The notes: a model not told the origin generated them from the letters alone. 64,000 nucleotides of DNA from Chitinophagaceae bacterium (GCA_020403425.1 JADBXR010000018.1:124001-188000), one strand, 5' to 3'; counted from the first letter of the stretch, positions 24,597-34,049 are shown. A program made the numbers and translations.

Positions 24597-25472
24597 ATGC
24601 AATTACAACCTGTTGATGTTGTAGATGAGATCAGTGCGGACGATTTCAGACAACAGTACTATCTACCCATGCGACCATTGGTCATCAGGAACCTTGCCAA
24701 AACCTGGCCTGCCTACGAAAAATGGAACTGGAACTATTTTAAGGAACTGGTGGGCGATCAGCGAGTAGCGCTGTACAACAACACCAAAAGCGACGCATAC
24801 ACCCCTATCAATACCGCCGACGATTACAAGACCTTTGGAGAATATATCGACATGATCAAACAGGGGCCTGCCGCCTGGCGCATCTTCCTGTTCAACATAT
24901 TCGATCATGCCCCACAGCTTACACAGGATTTCACCTGGCCCGAACACCTGATGAAGGGCTTCGTGAAGAAATATCCCATGCTGTTCACGGGTGGCGCCAC
25001 TTCCATTACGCATATGCATTTCGACATTGACCTGAGCCATATCCTGCATACCCAGTTCGCCGGCAGAAAACGTATCCTGCTTTTTCCGCACAGCGAATCG
25101 GATAGGTTATACCGGAAACCTTTTGAAGTATTGAGCCTGGCAGATTTCAGCAACTATTACGACCCCGCAAAAAGCAAACTGGATTATCAGAGATTTCCTG
25201 CACTGACAAAAGCCCATGGTTTCGATCTTACACTCAATCATGGCGAAACGCTGTTCATGCCCGCAGGTTACTGGCACCATATGGAGTACCTCGATAGCGG
25301 TTTTGCCATGAGCCTGCGCGCCCTGCAACCTTCCATCACAGGTAAACTTACCGGCGTATGGAACCTGTTCGGTATGCGTACCATTGATACGGTCATGAAA
25401 AAGACCCTGCCCCAACCCTGGTACAACTGGAAAAGGAAACGCATTTTCGATAATGCAGGTAAGGCATTGTAA
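24597..25472 (+). CDS. Cupin-like/JmjC domain protein (putative 2-oxoglutarate/Fe(II) oxygenase)
   Basis: A 291-residue protein of the cupin_8/JmjC family. RPLVIRNLAKTWPAYEKWNW opens the domain. The iron site is visible as HMHFD (H-x-D) in SITHMHFDIDLSH and a distal His in MPAGYWHHMEYLD. The family hydroxylates proteins or small molecules using Fe(II) and 2-oxoglutarate; the substrate is unknown. I chose ATG 24597 because a perfect -7 element lies at 24569-24576, inside the longer open frame that begins at 24501. Terminator at 25497-25534. Confidence 0.8.
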   Translation: MQLQPVDVVDEISADDFRQQYYLPMRPLVIRNLAKTWPAYEKWNWNYFKELVGDQRVALYNNTKSDAYTPINTADDYKTFGEYIDMIKQGPAAWRIFLFNIFDHAPQLTQDFTWPEHLMKGFVKKYPMLFTGGATSITHMHFDIDLSHILHTQFAGRKRILLFPHSESDRLYRKPFEVLSLADFSNYYDPAKSKLDYQRFPALTKAHGFDLTLNHGETLFMPAGYWHHMEYLDSGFAMSLRALQPSITGKLTGVWNLFGMRTIDTVMKKTLPQPWYNWKRKRIFDNAGKAL

Positions 25473-25496
25473 AAATGTAAATCATCTTACCTATAC

Positions 25497-25534
25497 ACAA
25501 ACCAAAAGGCGGCCTTGTGCCGCCTTCGGTTTGT
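25497..25534 (+). terminator. Terminator of cupin gene
   Basis: Inner perfect stem AAGGCGGC (25506-25513)/GCCGCCTT (25519-25526), extended by outer ACAAACC/GGTTTGT pairing. T-rich bases follow. Confidence 0.75.
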
Positions 25535-25737
25535 CTGTAACCCCGTGAAAACTGAATAGTGAAAAAGTCGTCTTCACTTTTTCTACCGGTAAAACTACTT
25601 GCCCGGCCCTTTCGTGTCAAGGTAAGTTCTACGCAAAAAAATGGGTGTTTTAACGGTTGTTTTGCTCACCAAAAACCCGCAATTTGTTCATCCCAATTAT
25701 TGGCAACCGCAGTCATACCAATTAAAACAGCCTTATC
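25535..25737. other. Leader region of the response regulator gene
   Basis: Contains a small perfect inverted repeat GAAAAAGT (25561-25568)/ACTTTTTC (25576-25583) that could be an operator or hairpin, and TTTTG/AATTTG motifs, but no clear spaced -33/-7 pair. No gene seen. Confidence 0.3.
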
Positions 25738-26394
25738 ATGCCTAAAATAGCGCTGGTTGACGACCATTCCCTACTGCGTAACGCATTGGCCAATGTGATC
25801 AAGACCTTCCCCGGTTACGAGGTTTTGTTCCAGGCCAATAACGGCAGGCATTTCATACAAGTGCTTGACCCCGATGACCTGCCGGATATTGTACTGATGG
25901 ATGTGAGCATGCCCGTTATGAACGGTTTCGAAACCACCCGTTGGCTGAACCAGAATTATCCCGAAGTACGCGTGATCGCCTTAAGTATGCAACGGGAAGA
26001 GTGGACCGTGATCCGTATGTTACGCAACGGGGCCAAGGGCTTCATGCTGAAAGAAACGGACCTGGAAGACCTGCGAAGGGGCCTCAACGAAGTAGCCAAC
26101 AAAGGGCTGTATATCAACGAAATCCTTTATAAGAGGATCGTGCATACGATCAACCAGGACCCTGAAACGGTTCAGGCCAATGAATGGGAGACCGCTATGA
26201 ACCTGAGCGAACGGGAAAAAGAGTTCCTCCGCCTGATCTGTACGGAGAAATCCTATAGGGAGATCGCCACCGAAATGTGCCTCAGCCCCAGAACGGTCGA
26301 CGGTTATCGCGACCTCCTGTTCGAAAAAACACAGGTCATCTCCCGTATCGGATTGGTTTTATTTGCTTTCCGGAATGGTATCGCGAGGATCTGA
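25738..26394 (+). CDS. NarL/FixJ-type response regulator (orphan)
   Basis: A 218-residue two-component regulator. Receiver domain (residues 1-125): acidic pair DD in IALVDDHSLLRN, phospho-Asp in IVLMDVSMP (about 56), Ser/Thr and Lys in ALSMQ and GFMLKETD. LuxR-type helix-turn-helix (about 150-210): LSEREKEFLRLICTEKSYREIATEMCLSPRTVDGYRD. No histidine kinase gene lies nearby, so its partner is elsewhere. Followed by a strong terminator. Confidence 0.9.
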   Translation: MPKIALVDDHSLLRNALANVIKTFPGYEVLFQANNGRHFIQVLDPDDLPDIVLMDVSMPVMNGFETTRWLNQNYPEVRVIALSMQREEWTVIRMLRNGAKGFMLKETDLEDLRRGLNEVANKGLYINEILYKRIVHTINQDPETVQANEWETAMNLSEREKEFLRLICTEKSYREIATEMCLSPRTVDGYRDLLFEKTQVISRIGLVLFAFRNGIARI

Positions 26395-26418
26395 CTTTTT
26401 TTCTTCATATCCCTTAAT

Positions 26419-26447
26419 GCAAGATCCCCGCAATGCGGGGACCTTGC
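26419..26447. terminator. Terminator between response regulator and korB
   Basis: TCCCCGC (26425-26431)/GCGGGGA (26435-26441) with outer GCAAG/CTTGC arms and one bulge each side; shared by the two convergent genes. Confidence 0.75.
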
Positions 26448-26469
26448 CGATAATATGATAAAGAAATGA

Positions 26470-27507
26470 TCAGATGATCTCCCACACTTCTTTTCCGCGG
26501 ATCAGTTTGTCCAGGTTGCCTTTGCCCTTGCTGGCAATGGCTTCTTCCAACTGCAGGGCCATCATTTCTTCGTAACAAGGACGGTCTGTCTGGTAAAACA
26601 CACCGAATGGTCTTGGGAAATGGATACCGGACTGTGCAGGATCGTCGAACATGCGCACCAGGGTCTGTCCTTTGTAGAAATCATGCTCATCATGGATCCA
26701 CAGGTCATCGGCACTTACGCCATTGCCCAGTTCCACTACCACCGGTTTCATACCATCCAGCTTGATGCCCTTATCCTGGTTGGCTCCGAAGATCAATGGT
26801 TTACCCTGTTCCAGGAACAGTGCTTCTTCGGGTTTGGTAGATTTTTCAGTAAATATCTCAAACGCACCATCATTGAAGATGATACAGTTCTGGTAGATCT
26901 CAAGGAAAGAAGATCCCTTATGCTGGTAAGAACGGGTAAGCATGTTCTGCATATGTTTGGGATCACGATCCATCGTCCTGGCAACAAATGTGGCATCAGC
27001 ACCCATCGCCAGCGCCAAAGGGTTAAAAGGATGATCGATGCTACCAAAAGGCGTGCTCTTGGTTACTTTATTGGTTTCAGAAGTAGGCGAATATTGTCCT
27101 TTGGTCAGGCCATAGATCTGGTTGTTGAACAACAACACATTCACATCAAGGTTCCTACGCAGCAGGTGAATGGTATGGTTACCGCCGATGCTCAATCCGT
27201 CACCGTCACCGGTAACGATCCACACGCTCAGTTCGGGCCTGCTGGCTTTCAGTCCACTGGCAATGGCCGTAGCACGACCGTGGATGCTGTGCATACCATA
27301 GGTATTCATATAATACGGGAAACGGCTGCTACAGCCGATACCGCTGATGATCACAATATTTTCTTTAGGGATACCAATGGTTGGCATTACTTTCTGCACC
27401 TGGGCAAGAATGGAATAATCACCACAACCGGGGCACCAGCGAACTTCCTGGTCTGTTGCAAAATCTTTGGCGGTTAACTGTGGGACTGCTGTAGCTGTTT
27501 CTGACAT
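26470..27507 (-). CDS. korB: 2-oxoacid:ferredoxin oxidoreductase subunit beta (KorB-like)
   Basis: A 345-residue thiamine diphosphate subunit. VRWCPGCGDYSILAQVQK is the N-terminal iron-sulfur/TPP-domain signature; GIGCSSRFPYYMNTYGMHSIHGRA and VTGDGDGLSIGGNHTIHLLRRN (TPP-Mg site) follow. It decarboxylates a 2-oxoacid such as 2-oxoglutarate to the acyl-CoA, reducing ferredoxin. The alpha subunit (KorA) normally directly precedes it, but here the next gene upstream on this strand is an AhpD-like gene, so the partner must be elsewhere or the pair has been split. Confidence 0.92.
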   Translation of the reverse strand: MSETATAVPQLTAKDFATDQEVRWCPGCGDYSILAQVQKVMPTIGIPKENIVIISGIGCSSRFPYYMNTYGMHSIHGRATAIASGLKASRPELSVWIVTGDGDGLSIGGNHTIHLLRRNLDVNVLLFNNQIYGLTKGQYSPTSETNKVTKSTPFGSIDHPFNPLALAMGADATFVARTMDRDPKHMQNMLTRSYQHKGSSFLEIYQNCIIFNDGAFEIFTEKSTKPEEALFLEQGKPLIFGANQDKGIKLDGMKPVVVELGNGVSADDLWIHDEHDFYKGQTLVRMFDDPAQSGIHFPRPFGVFYQTDRPCYEEMMALQLEEAIASKGKGNLDKLIRGKEVWEII

Positions 27508-27604
27508 GATTCTTAGTAATTATCGATCCCTGACCAAAACAGGGACCTTCTATTTGAAATTGGGGTATAAATATCCTGAATAATTGCCAATTATAAACGT
27601 CCTG

Positions 27605-27952
27605 TCAGGAATTATTCTGCAATTCTTCCCAATACTCGGCCGCACGGCGGGTATGGGGTATCACGATCGTGCCACCCACGATATTCGCCACGGCAAAGAT
27701 CTCATACATCTCTTCCGTATTCACCCCCAGTTCATGGCTCTTACCCAGGTGGTATTTGATGCAGTCATCGCAGCGCAAGACCATACTGGCCACCAGTCCC
27801 AGCATTTCCTTGGTCTTTTTGTCAAGGGCACCCTCCTCATAGGTGTTGGTATCCAGGTTCCAGAGGCGTTTCATCACCAGGTTGTTCTTACTGAGGATCA
27901 CTTCGTTCATCTTTTCACGGTAATCGTTGAACTCTTGTACTAATGGACTCAT
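27605..27952 (-). CDS. Carboxymuconolactone decarboxylase (AhpD-like) family protein
   Basis: A 115-residue protein with the AhpD-type motif LRCDDCIKYHLGKSHELG (CxxC plus His) used in peroxidase or thiol relay. KKTKEMLGLVASMVLRCDDC gives the family fold. I chose ATG 27952; the frame is open to 27973, but a perfect -7 element at 27978-27971 on the minus strand overlaps that longer version. Probably cytoplasmic antioxidant function; exact role unknown. Confidence 0.83.
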   Translation of the reverse strand: MSPLVQEFNDYREKMNEVILSKNNLVMKRLWNLDTNTYEEGALDKKTKEMLGLVASMVLRCDDCIKYHLGKSHELGVNTEEMYEIFAVANIVGGTIVIPHTRRAAEYWEELQNNS

Positions 27953-27970
27953 ATCACGGTTTTTAGGAGG

Positions 27971-27978
27971 CAAAAATA
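27971..27978 (-). promoter_or_regulatory. -7 element TATTTTTG of AhpD-like gene
   Basis: An exact TAnnTTTG match on the minus strand, 19 bp before the ATG at 27952. Confidence 0.5.
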
Positions 27979-28037
27979 CGGCAGCGCCCCCTAGAGCTTG
28001 TCATTTCTTTGTATTTTAACCGTTCAAACCAACTGTT

Positions 28038-30191
28038 ATGAAGAAAATCCTCCTTTTACTCGTTCTGTTCGGCGCCCGGTTTGCAGGGGCACAGAATGGA
28101 ACCGAGCTGGTGAAAGTGACCGACATGCTCAAGATCAAACAGATCAACAGCGTAACCCTTAGTCCCGATGGCAGCAAAGTGGCTTTTGTGGTGAACCAGA
28201 TCGAACCCGATGGCGACAGCAAATGGGAATACAAATACCAGAATCAGCTGTATGTGACCCCTACCGATGGCTCAGCCGCCCCCCGGGCCCTTACCGCCAA
28301 AGAATCGGCTTCCCAGCCAGCCTGGAGTCCCGATGGCAGGCAATTGGCATTTGTGCGGCTGGCAGACGGCAAACCCCAGGTATTCGTACTGTCATTCGAT
28401 GGAGGGGAACCCATTCAGTATACCCGCCACAAATATGGGGCGAGCGCTCCCAAATGGAGCCCCGACGGCAAAAAGATACTGTTCGCGGCCAGCGTTTCCC
28501 TGAAAGAACTGTTGAAGGACGCGGAACTCAATCCCGGAAAAGAGGTGCCCAAATGGCCTTATGAAAAGCCAGGATTCGACAAGAACACGCAACTGCTCCC
28601 CAATACCGCCAAACCCGACCCCGATGGCAACTGGGATGAGATCAGGGCCTACCTGGAGAACAACGCCAACGACAAAAAGGCCAAAGTGATCAACAAACTC
28701 AATTTCCAGGAAGAGGCCACCACCAGTTCCGAAATGAGTTTCGGTCATTTTTTTGTGATGAATGCGGAACCCGGGGCCCAACCGGTTGCCGTTACCCATG
28801 GTTTTTACCGTTTCAGCAGTGTCGATTTTACGCCAGATGGCAAACAACTGATCATAACAGGAGATGCTGACGACACCGAACATCCCGACCGATCACTGGA
28901 ATCGGAGATCTACCTCACAGATGCCAACGGCCAGAACCCGAAACTGCTGCTGGGTGCCGAAGGCAAAAGTTATAATAGCGCCAGACTCTCCCCTTCAGGC
29001 AAATGGCTGGCTTTCCAGTATGGCAATACCTCTTTTGTGGATGTGCCGATGCTGGCCATCATGCCCGTTAACGGAACAGCGAAAGATATAGTGAATATCC
29101 CCTTCGACAGGAACAAAGGCAACCTGACATGGAGTGCGGATGAGAAATACATCTACTTCGCCGCTCAGAGCAATGGTGGCGCTCCTGTATATCGGGTCGA
29201 TGTAAGGACCAAACAGGTAGAAGCCCTATCAGATGTGAACGCGGGCATCAGCTCATTCGACCTCCGCAATGGCAAACTGGTCTTTGTAAAAACAGAAGTG
29301 GCCAATCCCTTCGAACTGTATGCGGCCGATGCGGCCATGAAGAATGCGATCCGCATCAGCAGTTTCAATTACGATTGGATCAAGAACAAGAAACTCAGTT
29401 TCCCCGAGAAAAAAAGTTTCGTGAATGAAAAAGGTTTAACAGTGGAGTACTGGGTAATGAAACCCGCCAACTTTGAACCCGGCAAAAAATATCCCACTAT
29501 CCTGAACATACACGGCGGCCCCACCGCCATGTGGGGACCCGGCGAAAGCTCCATGTGGCACGAGTTCCAGTATTATGCAGCCAAAGGATATGTGGTGGTA
29601 TATGGTAACCCACGGGGCTCCGGTGGTTATGGTTCTGCATTTCTCCGTGCCAACATCAACGACTGGGGCACAGGTCCTACCAGTGATGTACTTACCTATC
29701 TGGACAAAGCCAGTGAAGCCGGTTTCATCGATACCGCTAAACTGGCCGTTACCGGTGGCTCGTATGCCGGTTATCTGGTGGCCTGGATCATTGCCCACGA
29801 CCAGCGTTTCAAAGCCGCCTGTTCACAAAGAGGGGTGTATGACCTGGGCACATTCTTCGGAGAAGGAAATGCCTGGCGCCTGGTCCCGAATTATTTTGGC
29901 GGTTACCCATGGGAACCCGCCGTCAAACCCATTCTGGAAAGGGAATCACCCATTACCTACGTACAGAATATTCATACGCCTTATATCATTTTCCATGGAG
30001 AGAACGATTTGCGAACAGGCGTGATCCAGGGAGAGATGTTATACAGAAGCCTGAAAGTGCTGGGCCGAACGGTAGAATATGTTCGTCACCCCGGTGGCAC
30101 ACACGAATTGACCCGCAGCGGCAATAACCGCCAACGGATCGATCAGATGTTACGTACGATCGAATTCTTTGAACGCTTCATCAAACACTAA
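28038..30191 (+). CDS. S9 family peptidase (prolyl oligopeptidase/dipeptidyl aminopeptidase type)
   Basis: A 717-residue exported peptidase. Signal peptide MKKILLLLVLFGARFAGAQ. N-terminal beta-propeller built of TolB-like blades (LSPDGSKVAFVVNQ, WSPDGRQLAFV, WSPDGKKILFA). C-terminal alpha/beta hydrolase: oxyanion region NIHGGPTAMWG, nucleophile GGSYAGY (Ser575), Asp in HGENDLRT, His in HPGGTHEL. It cleaves short peptides, often after Pro or dipeptides, in the periplasm or at the surface. Typical length. A long terminator hairpin follows. Confidence 0.93.
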   Translation: MKKILLLLVLFGARFAGAQNGTELVKVTDMLKIKQINSVTLSPDGSKVAFVVNQIEPDGDSKWEYKYQNQLYVTPTDGSAAPRALTAKESASQPAWSPDGRQLAFVRLADGKPQVFVLSFDGGEPIQYTRHKYGASAPKWSPDGKKILFAASVSLKELLKDAELNPGKEVPKWPYEKPGFDKNTQLLPNTAKPDPDGNWDEIRAYLENNANDKKAKVINKLNFQEEATTSSEMSFGHFFVMNAEPGAQPVAVTHGFYRFSSVDFTPDGKQLIITGDADDTEHPDRSLESEIYLTDANGQNPKLLLGAEGKSYNSARLSPSGKWLAFQYGNTSFVDVPMLAIMPVNGTAKDIVNIPFDRNKGNLTWSADEKYIYFAAQSNGGAPVYRVDVRTKQVEALSDVNAGISSFDLRNGKLVFVKTEVANPFELYAADAAMKNAIRISSFNYDWIKNKKLSFPEKKSFVNEKGLTVEYWVMKPANFEPGKKYPTILNIHGGPTAMWGPGESSMWHEFQYYAAKGYVVVYGNPRGSGGYGSAFLRANINDWGTGPTSDVLTYLDKASEAGFIDTAKLAVTGGSYAGYLVAWIIAHDQRFKAACSQRGVYDLGTFFGEGNAWRLVPNYFGGYPWEPAVKPILERESPITYVQNIHTPYIIFHGENDLRTGVIQGEMLYRSLKVLGRTVEYVRHPGGTHELTRSGNNRQRIDQMLRTIEFFERFIKH

Positions 30192-30224
30192 CAACAAACG
30201 GCCGGTTCATTACCGGCACAAAAA

Positions 30225-30285
30225 ATGGGGGAGTTTTGAAACGGGCAGCAATTCATGTGAACTGTCCGTTTCAAAACTCCCCCAT
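30225..30285. terminator. Long perfect inverted repeat between convergent genes
   Basis: Arm 30225-30244 is the exact reverse complement of 30266-30285 (20 bp), extended by four more pairs including one G-T. On the minus strand it is followed by six T (30225-30220), so it best terminates the amidase gene; it could serve both. A smaller GCCGGT/ACCGGC hairpin lies at 30201-30217. Confidence 0.8.
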
Positions 30286-30300
30286 CGTTATTCAGGAAAC

Positions 30301-31470
30301 TTATTTCAATGCCTTCAGCCAATCCAGCATTCCTGTATATACTTTTTTGGCAACATCGTCGTGAAATTGGCTGCGGATGATCTTTTTTTCGTCGGCCTCA
30401 TTGCTCAGGAAGGCGATCTCCAGCAAACAGTTCGGGAAATCGGTCGGGGCATTCATCGCAAAATTGAAACTGCCCACATTACCGAATTCGTTCAGCTTCA
30501 ATTCCAGCATCCGGTTCAGGATAGATTGTGTGAGGGGTCGGTAACCAATGTGTTTATAATACGTGCTCACCCCATTCACATCCCGGTTATTGCTTGAGTT
30601 CAGGTGTAGGCTGATCAGGAGATCAGGGTCCTGCTGCTGCAGAAACAGAATGCGGTCCTTATTATCGAAAGTGGTATCCGTTATTCGGGTCATGATGATC
30701 TTTTTCACCCCTCTTTTCCGCAATTGTTTTTCCAGTGCCTTGGCAAACAGCAGCGTGTAATATTTCTCTTCGTATTTAGCGTTGATACCCCCTGTACCGG
30801 TGTTGGTTCCGCCATGACCTGCATCGATGGCAATGGTCAGGTAACGCAGGTCCAGTTTCTGGGGTTGTCTTTTCACCTTTACCACCAGATTCTTCCCTTT
30901 GTAGCCGATACTGTATCCCCAGTGTTGCCTGTGCTGCAGTTCAATGAATATGCGGAGTACATCGTCTTCTACCTGATTGTAATACACATTCTTGATCTCT
31001 TTCAGCGATTTCAGCTGGGTGATCCAGTTGGTATTGCTCTGTACCCCGTAAATATCCACCACGATACGCGAAGGATTGATCTCCATATAACTCCGGTAAG
31101 GAAGTTTCTCTTCCATACTGATGCCCACATAATCATACAGCGAATCGCCCTTTACACTGAAGGAATTGGTGAGGTAAAAAGGCTTCTCCTTCTGCGCGCT
31201 GTCCGGCTTCAGGTACGACCTCTCGATATAGGCTTTGTGGAACTTCGACAACTGCACCGTATACATATCCCTGGTAGAATCCACCACCCGCATCAGCACA
31301 TTGGAATCCACATACCCTATTTTGGCTCCGCCCAGCCTGTCCTCACCCAGTCCATAAGACAATGCGGGCAGTTTACCGGTGGTGCGGGTGAGCAGGTAAG
31401 GTTGTGCCGGGTTTTGTGCCGTTGTTTGACAAACCATCAAAACAAAACAGGCGATCAGGGGGATCTTCAT
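30301..31470 (-). CDS. N-acetylmuramoyl-L-alanine amidase (Amidase_3)
   Basis: A 389-residue exported cell-wall hydrolase that cuts the lactyl-peptide bond of peptidoglycan. Signal peptide MKIPLIACFVLMVCQTTAQ. The N-terminal half has AMIN-like strands (YRSYMEINPSRIVVDIYGVQ). The C-terminal Amidase_3 domain has AIDAGHGGTNTGTGG (zinc His), KYEEKYYTL (Glu ligand), LISLHLNSSNN (zinc His) and LLEIAFLSNEADE (catalytic Glu). I chose ATG 31470, which yields the signal peptide; the open frame extends to 31527. Confidence 0.92.
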   Translation of the reverse strand: MKIPLIACFVLMVCQTTAQNPAQPYLLTRTTGKLPALSYGLGEDRLGGAKIGYVDSNVLMRVVDSTRDMYTVQLSKFHKAYIERSYLKPDSAQKEKPFYLTNSFSVKGDSLYDYVGISMEEKLPYRSYMEINPSRIVVDIYGVQSNTNWITQLKSLKEIKNVYYNQVEDDVLRIFIELQHRQHWGYSIGYKGKNLVVKVKRQPQKLDLRYLTIAIDAGHGGTNTGTGGINAKYEEKYYTLLFAKALEKQLRKRGVKKIIMTRITDTTFDNKDRILFLQQQDPDLLISLHLNSSNNRDVNGVSTYYKHIGYRPLTQSILNRMLELKLNEFGNVGSFNFAMNAPTDFPNCLLEIAFLSNEADEKKIIRSQFHDDVAKKVYTGMLDWLKALK

Positions 31471-31527
31471 CTGTTGAAGATAAAAAGATAAATCTGATTC
31501 AGGCCATTCCGGGGAACTGTGCAGCAT

Positions 31528-31560
31528 AAAAAAACCTCATCACCAATCACGGTAATGAGG
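31528..31560 (-). terminator. Terminator of acyl-CoA dehydrogenase gene
   Basis: On the minus strand CCTCAT(T)ACC (31560-31551) pairs with GGT(G)ATGAGG (31544-31535), followed by seven T (31534-31528). Confidence 0.8.
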
Positions 31561-31641
31561 CTTTGTTGTAAGCAAGCAACCGAAAAACAATGGTCAAATA
31601 TTAAAAAACTTTACGAATTCTAATAATTTTTTTTGGGCTGC

Positions 31642-33432
31642 TCATAAATGATATCCGTCATCGGCCACCAGCCTGTCAGAGATACGCCTGCGGGCATCTT
31701 TGGTGTTGAAGGGCTCTACCTTGGTAAAGCGCTTCAGGCCAATATGCATCATACGCAGTTCATCCCCTTCTGAAAAACTGTTCAGGGCATCCTTACCGGC
31801 TTTGTTGATGCGGTCTGCCGCATCGTAGAGGTAGGTGCGCATGATGTCTGACTGCAGGCTAACGGCAGCTTCTCCCTGGGTTTCGGCCAGTTTCATCACC
31901 CGTAACAGGGCACTTTCAGCGTTGAAGGTCTCAATGGCCATGTCGGCAATGTTCATGAGTATCTCCTGTTCCTTATCCAGCTGCATCATCAGCTTCTGAA
32001 CGGCGGCGCCCGCTACCATCAGTATGGCTTTTTTGAAGTTCGCTATGTATTTGCGCTCTTTAGCGAACGCGCCTTCTTCCTCAGCACCAAAATCAGGGAT
32101 GCTCATCAGTTCTTTCTGCACCGCCATAGCAGGTGTCATCAGGTCGAGTTTGCCTTTCATGGCACGTTTCAATACCATGTCCACGGTGAGCAAACGGTTG
32201 ATCTCGTTGGTTCCTTCGTAAATACGGTTGATGCGGCTGTCACGGTAACCCTTCGAGATCACGTATTCATCGCTGAAACCATTACCACCATGGATCTGTA
32301 CACCCTCGTCCACCACAAAGTCAAGCACTTCACTACCGTACACTTTCAGTATCGAACACTCGATGGCATATTCTTCGGCTCCGCCCAGTAAGGCTTCAGC
32401 AAAGGATTTGCCTTCGGCAGATAAAGTATGTTCCTGATTATCGATCCATTTTGCGGTACGGTATAAAGCCGTTTCACAAACCCACATGCGGATGGCCATT
32501 TCTGCCATCTTATGGCGGATCGCACCAAATTTTGCGATCGGCAGTTTGAACTGCTCACGGGTCTTGGCATACTGGATGGAAGTGGTGGCCGCTCTTTTTG
32601 AACCGCCCAATGCGGCAGCGCATAATTTCAAACGGCCGATGTTCAGGATATTAAAAGCGATCAGGTGTCCTTTACCAACTTCACCCAGCAGGTTCTCTAC
32701 CGGCACTTTACAATCCTGGAAATACAACTGAACGGTAGAAGAACCTTTGATACCCATTTTATGTTCTTCCGGACCCTGTGTAAAGCCTTCAAAACCACGC
32801 TCCACAATAAAGCCGGTGAACTTGTCGCCATCGATCTTGGCAAACACCGTATACACATCTGCAAAACCACCATTGGTGATCCAGCATTTCTGTCCGTTCA
32901 GGATATAGTATTTCCCGTCATCGCTCAGTTTGGCCATTGTTTTGGCACCCAGGGCATCGCTGCCGCTGTTCGGTTCCGTCAGACCATAAGCCCCCTTCCA
33001 CTCACCGGTGGCCAGTTTGGGAATATATTTCTGCTTCTGCGCCTCAGTTCCAAAATACAGGATCGGTAAAGTGCCGATACCGGTATGGGCCGCTACCGCT
33101 ACGGAAAAAGAATAACCACCACCCAGTCCTTCATTCACCAGGGTGGACGTCACAAAATCTTTTCCCAATCCACCATACTGCTCGGGCATGGAAGTGGACA
33201 ACAATCCCTGTTCGCCTGCTTTCTCCAGCAGGGAAGGCATCAGGCCCGGTTCCAGTTTGTCGATCCTGTCGAGAACCGGAAGGATCTCCGTATCAAGGAA
33301 CTGCGAACACATGTCCATCACCATCTTCTGTTCTTCGTTCATATCTTCCGGAATGAACGTATCTAATGGGTTGCTTTCTTTGATCAACCATTCGCCGCCT
33401 TTGAGCGCATTGGTCTGTTTAGTGGATTCCAT
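31642..33432 (-). CDS. Acyl-CoA dehydrogenase family protein
   Basis: A 596-residue flavoprotein, longer than the classic 380-residue ACAD because of a C-terminal helical extension (like very-long-chain types). GAYGLTEPNSGSDALGAKT and YILNGQKCWITNGG are ACAD signatures; VQIHGGNGFSDEYVISKGYRDSRINRIYEGTNEINR is the FAD-binding and active-site stretch. It carries out the first beta-oxidation step on a long acyl chain. The MarR gene upstream on the same strand may be its regulator, separated by a repeat array. Confidence 0.92.
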   Translation of the reverse strand: MESTKQTNALKGGEWLIKESNPLDTFIPEDMNEEQKMVMDMCSQFLDTEILPVLDRIDKLEPGLMPSLLEKAGEQGLLSTSMPEQYGGLGKDFVTSTLVNEGLGGGYSFSVAVAAHTGIGTLPILYFGTEAQKQKYIPKLATGEWKGAYGLTEPNSGSDALGAKTMAKLSDDGKYYILNGQKCWITNGGFADVYTVFAKIDGDKFTGFIVERGFEGFTQGPEEHKMGIKGSSTVQLYFQDCKVPVENLLGEVGKGHLIAFNILNIGRLKLCAAALGGSKRAATTSIQYAKTREQFKLPIAKFGAIRHKMAEMAIRMWVCETALYRTAKWIDNQEHTLSAEGKSFAEALLGGAEEYAIECSILKVYGSEVLDFVVDEGVQIHGGNGFSDEYVISKGYRDSRINRIYEGTNEINRLLTVDMVLKRAMKGKLDLMTPAMAVQKELMSIPDFGAEEEGAFAKERKYIANFKKAILMVAGAAVQKLMMQLDKEQEILMNIADMAIETFNAESALLRVMKLAETQGEAAVSLQSDIMRTYLYDAADRINKAGKDALNSFSEGDELRMMHIGLKRFTKVEPFNTKDARRRISDRLVADDGYHL

Positions 33433-33439
33433 GGTAGGA

Positions 33440-33535
33440 AAGTTTATTGGTTTATTCGATTATTGGTTTATGGGTCTCTTTCACATTCACTCATTCACTC
33501 ATCCACTCATTCACTCATTCAATCATTCTATCACG
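33440..33535. repeat. Short-word repeat array TTCACTCA family
   Basis: TTGGTTTATTCGATTATTGG words followed by at least six TTCACTCA / TTCATTCA words (33481-33530) between the acyl-CoA dehydrogenase and marR. Unlike the other arrays the reverse-complement half is absent or very degenerate. Confidence 0.6.
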
Positions 33536-33971
33536 TCAAATTATCATACACCCGCTGGAACACCTGCTTCACCGTTTCGATCTCATCTTTGGTAACGCCT
33601 ACCAGCGCTTCATTCATGGTCTGGTTGGCAAGATCGATGGTCTGGCTCTGCAGCTCCTTGGCCGCATCCGTCAAACAGACCAGATTGATGCGCCTGTCCG
33701 TCTGTGATGCCGTACGTTTCACCAGTTTCTGTTTTTCCAGGTTGTCGATCAAACGGGTGATGCTGGGTTTATCGCGGAAAGTACGGTTGCACAATTCCTG
33801 CTGACTCAAACAATCCTCTTTCCACAAATGGTATAGAACGCTCCACTGCTCGATCGTGATCTCCAAACCGGCCTGCCTGAAATTCTTCTGCAATCTCCGG
33901 GCCACAGCCGTTGAGGCCATGCCGTTGATGACGCTGTACAGCTCGCCCCGTTTAAATTGGTTGTTTGACAT
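33531..33971 (-). CDS. MarR family transcriptional regulator
   Basis: A 146-residue winged-helix regulator. Helix-turn-helix in CLSQQELCNRTFRDKPSITRLIDNLEKQKLVKRTASQTDRR (in two parts, about residues 55-98). I chose ATG 33971; a longer open frame starting at 34025 would cross the operator. An inverted repeat TTAGTT-N4-AACTAA lies 5 bp upstream, a likely autoregulatory operator. It may control the acyl-CoA dehydrogenase (same strand) or the divergent hydrolase; ligand unknown. Confidence 0.88.
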   Translation of the reverse strand: MSNNQFKRGELYSVINGMASTAVARRLQKNFRQAGLEITIEQWSVLYHLWKEDCLSQQELCNRTFRDKPSITRLIDNLEKQKLVKRTASQTDRRINLVCLTDAAKELQSQTIDLANQTMNEALVGVTKDEIETVKQVFQRVYDNLT

Positions 33972-33975
33972 ATAG

Positions 33976-33991
33976 TTAGTTATGCAACTAA
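33976..33991. promoter_or_regulatory. Operator-like palindrome TTAGTT-N4-AACTAA upstream of marR
   Basis: Perfect 6-bp arms, 4-bp spacer ATGC, directly before the marR ATG. Typical size of a MarR dimer site. Confidence 0.6.
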
Positions 33992-34049
33992 TTTCAAAAT
34001 AAGTTCGTTTCTTTGATACTACCAAGAATAAAACGCTAAATTTTCCGCT

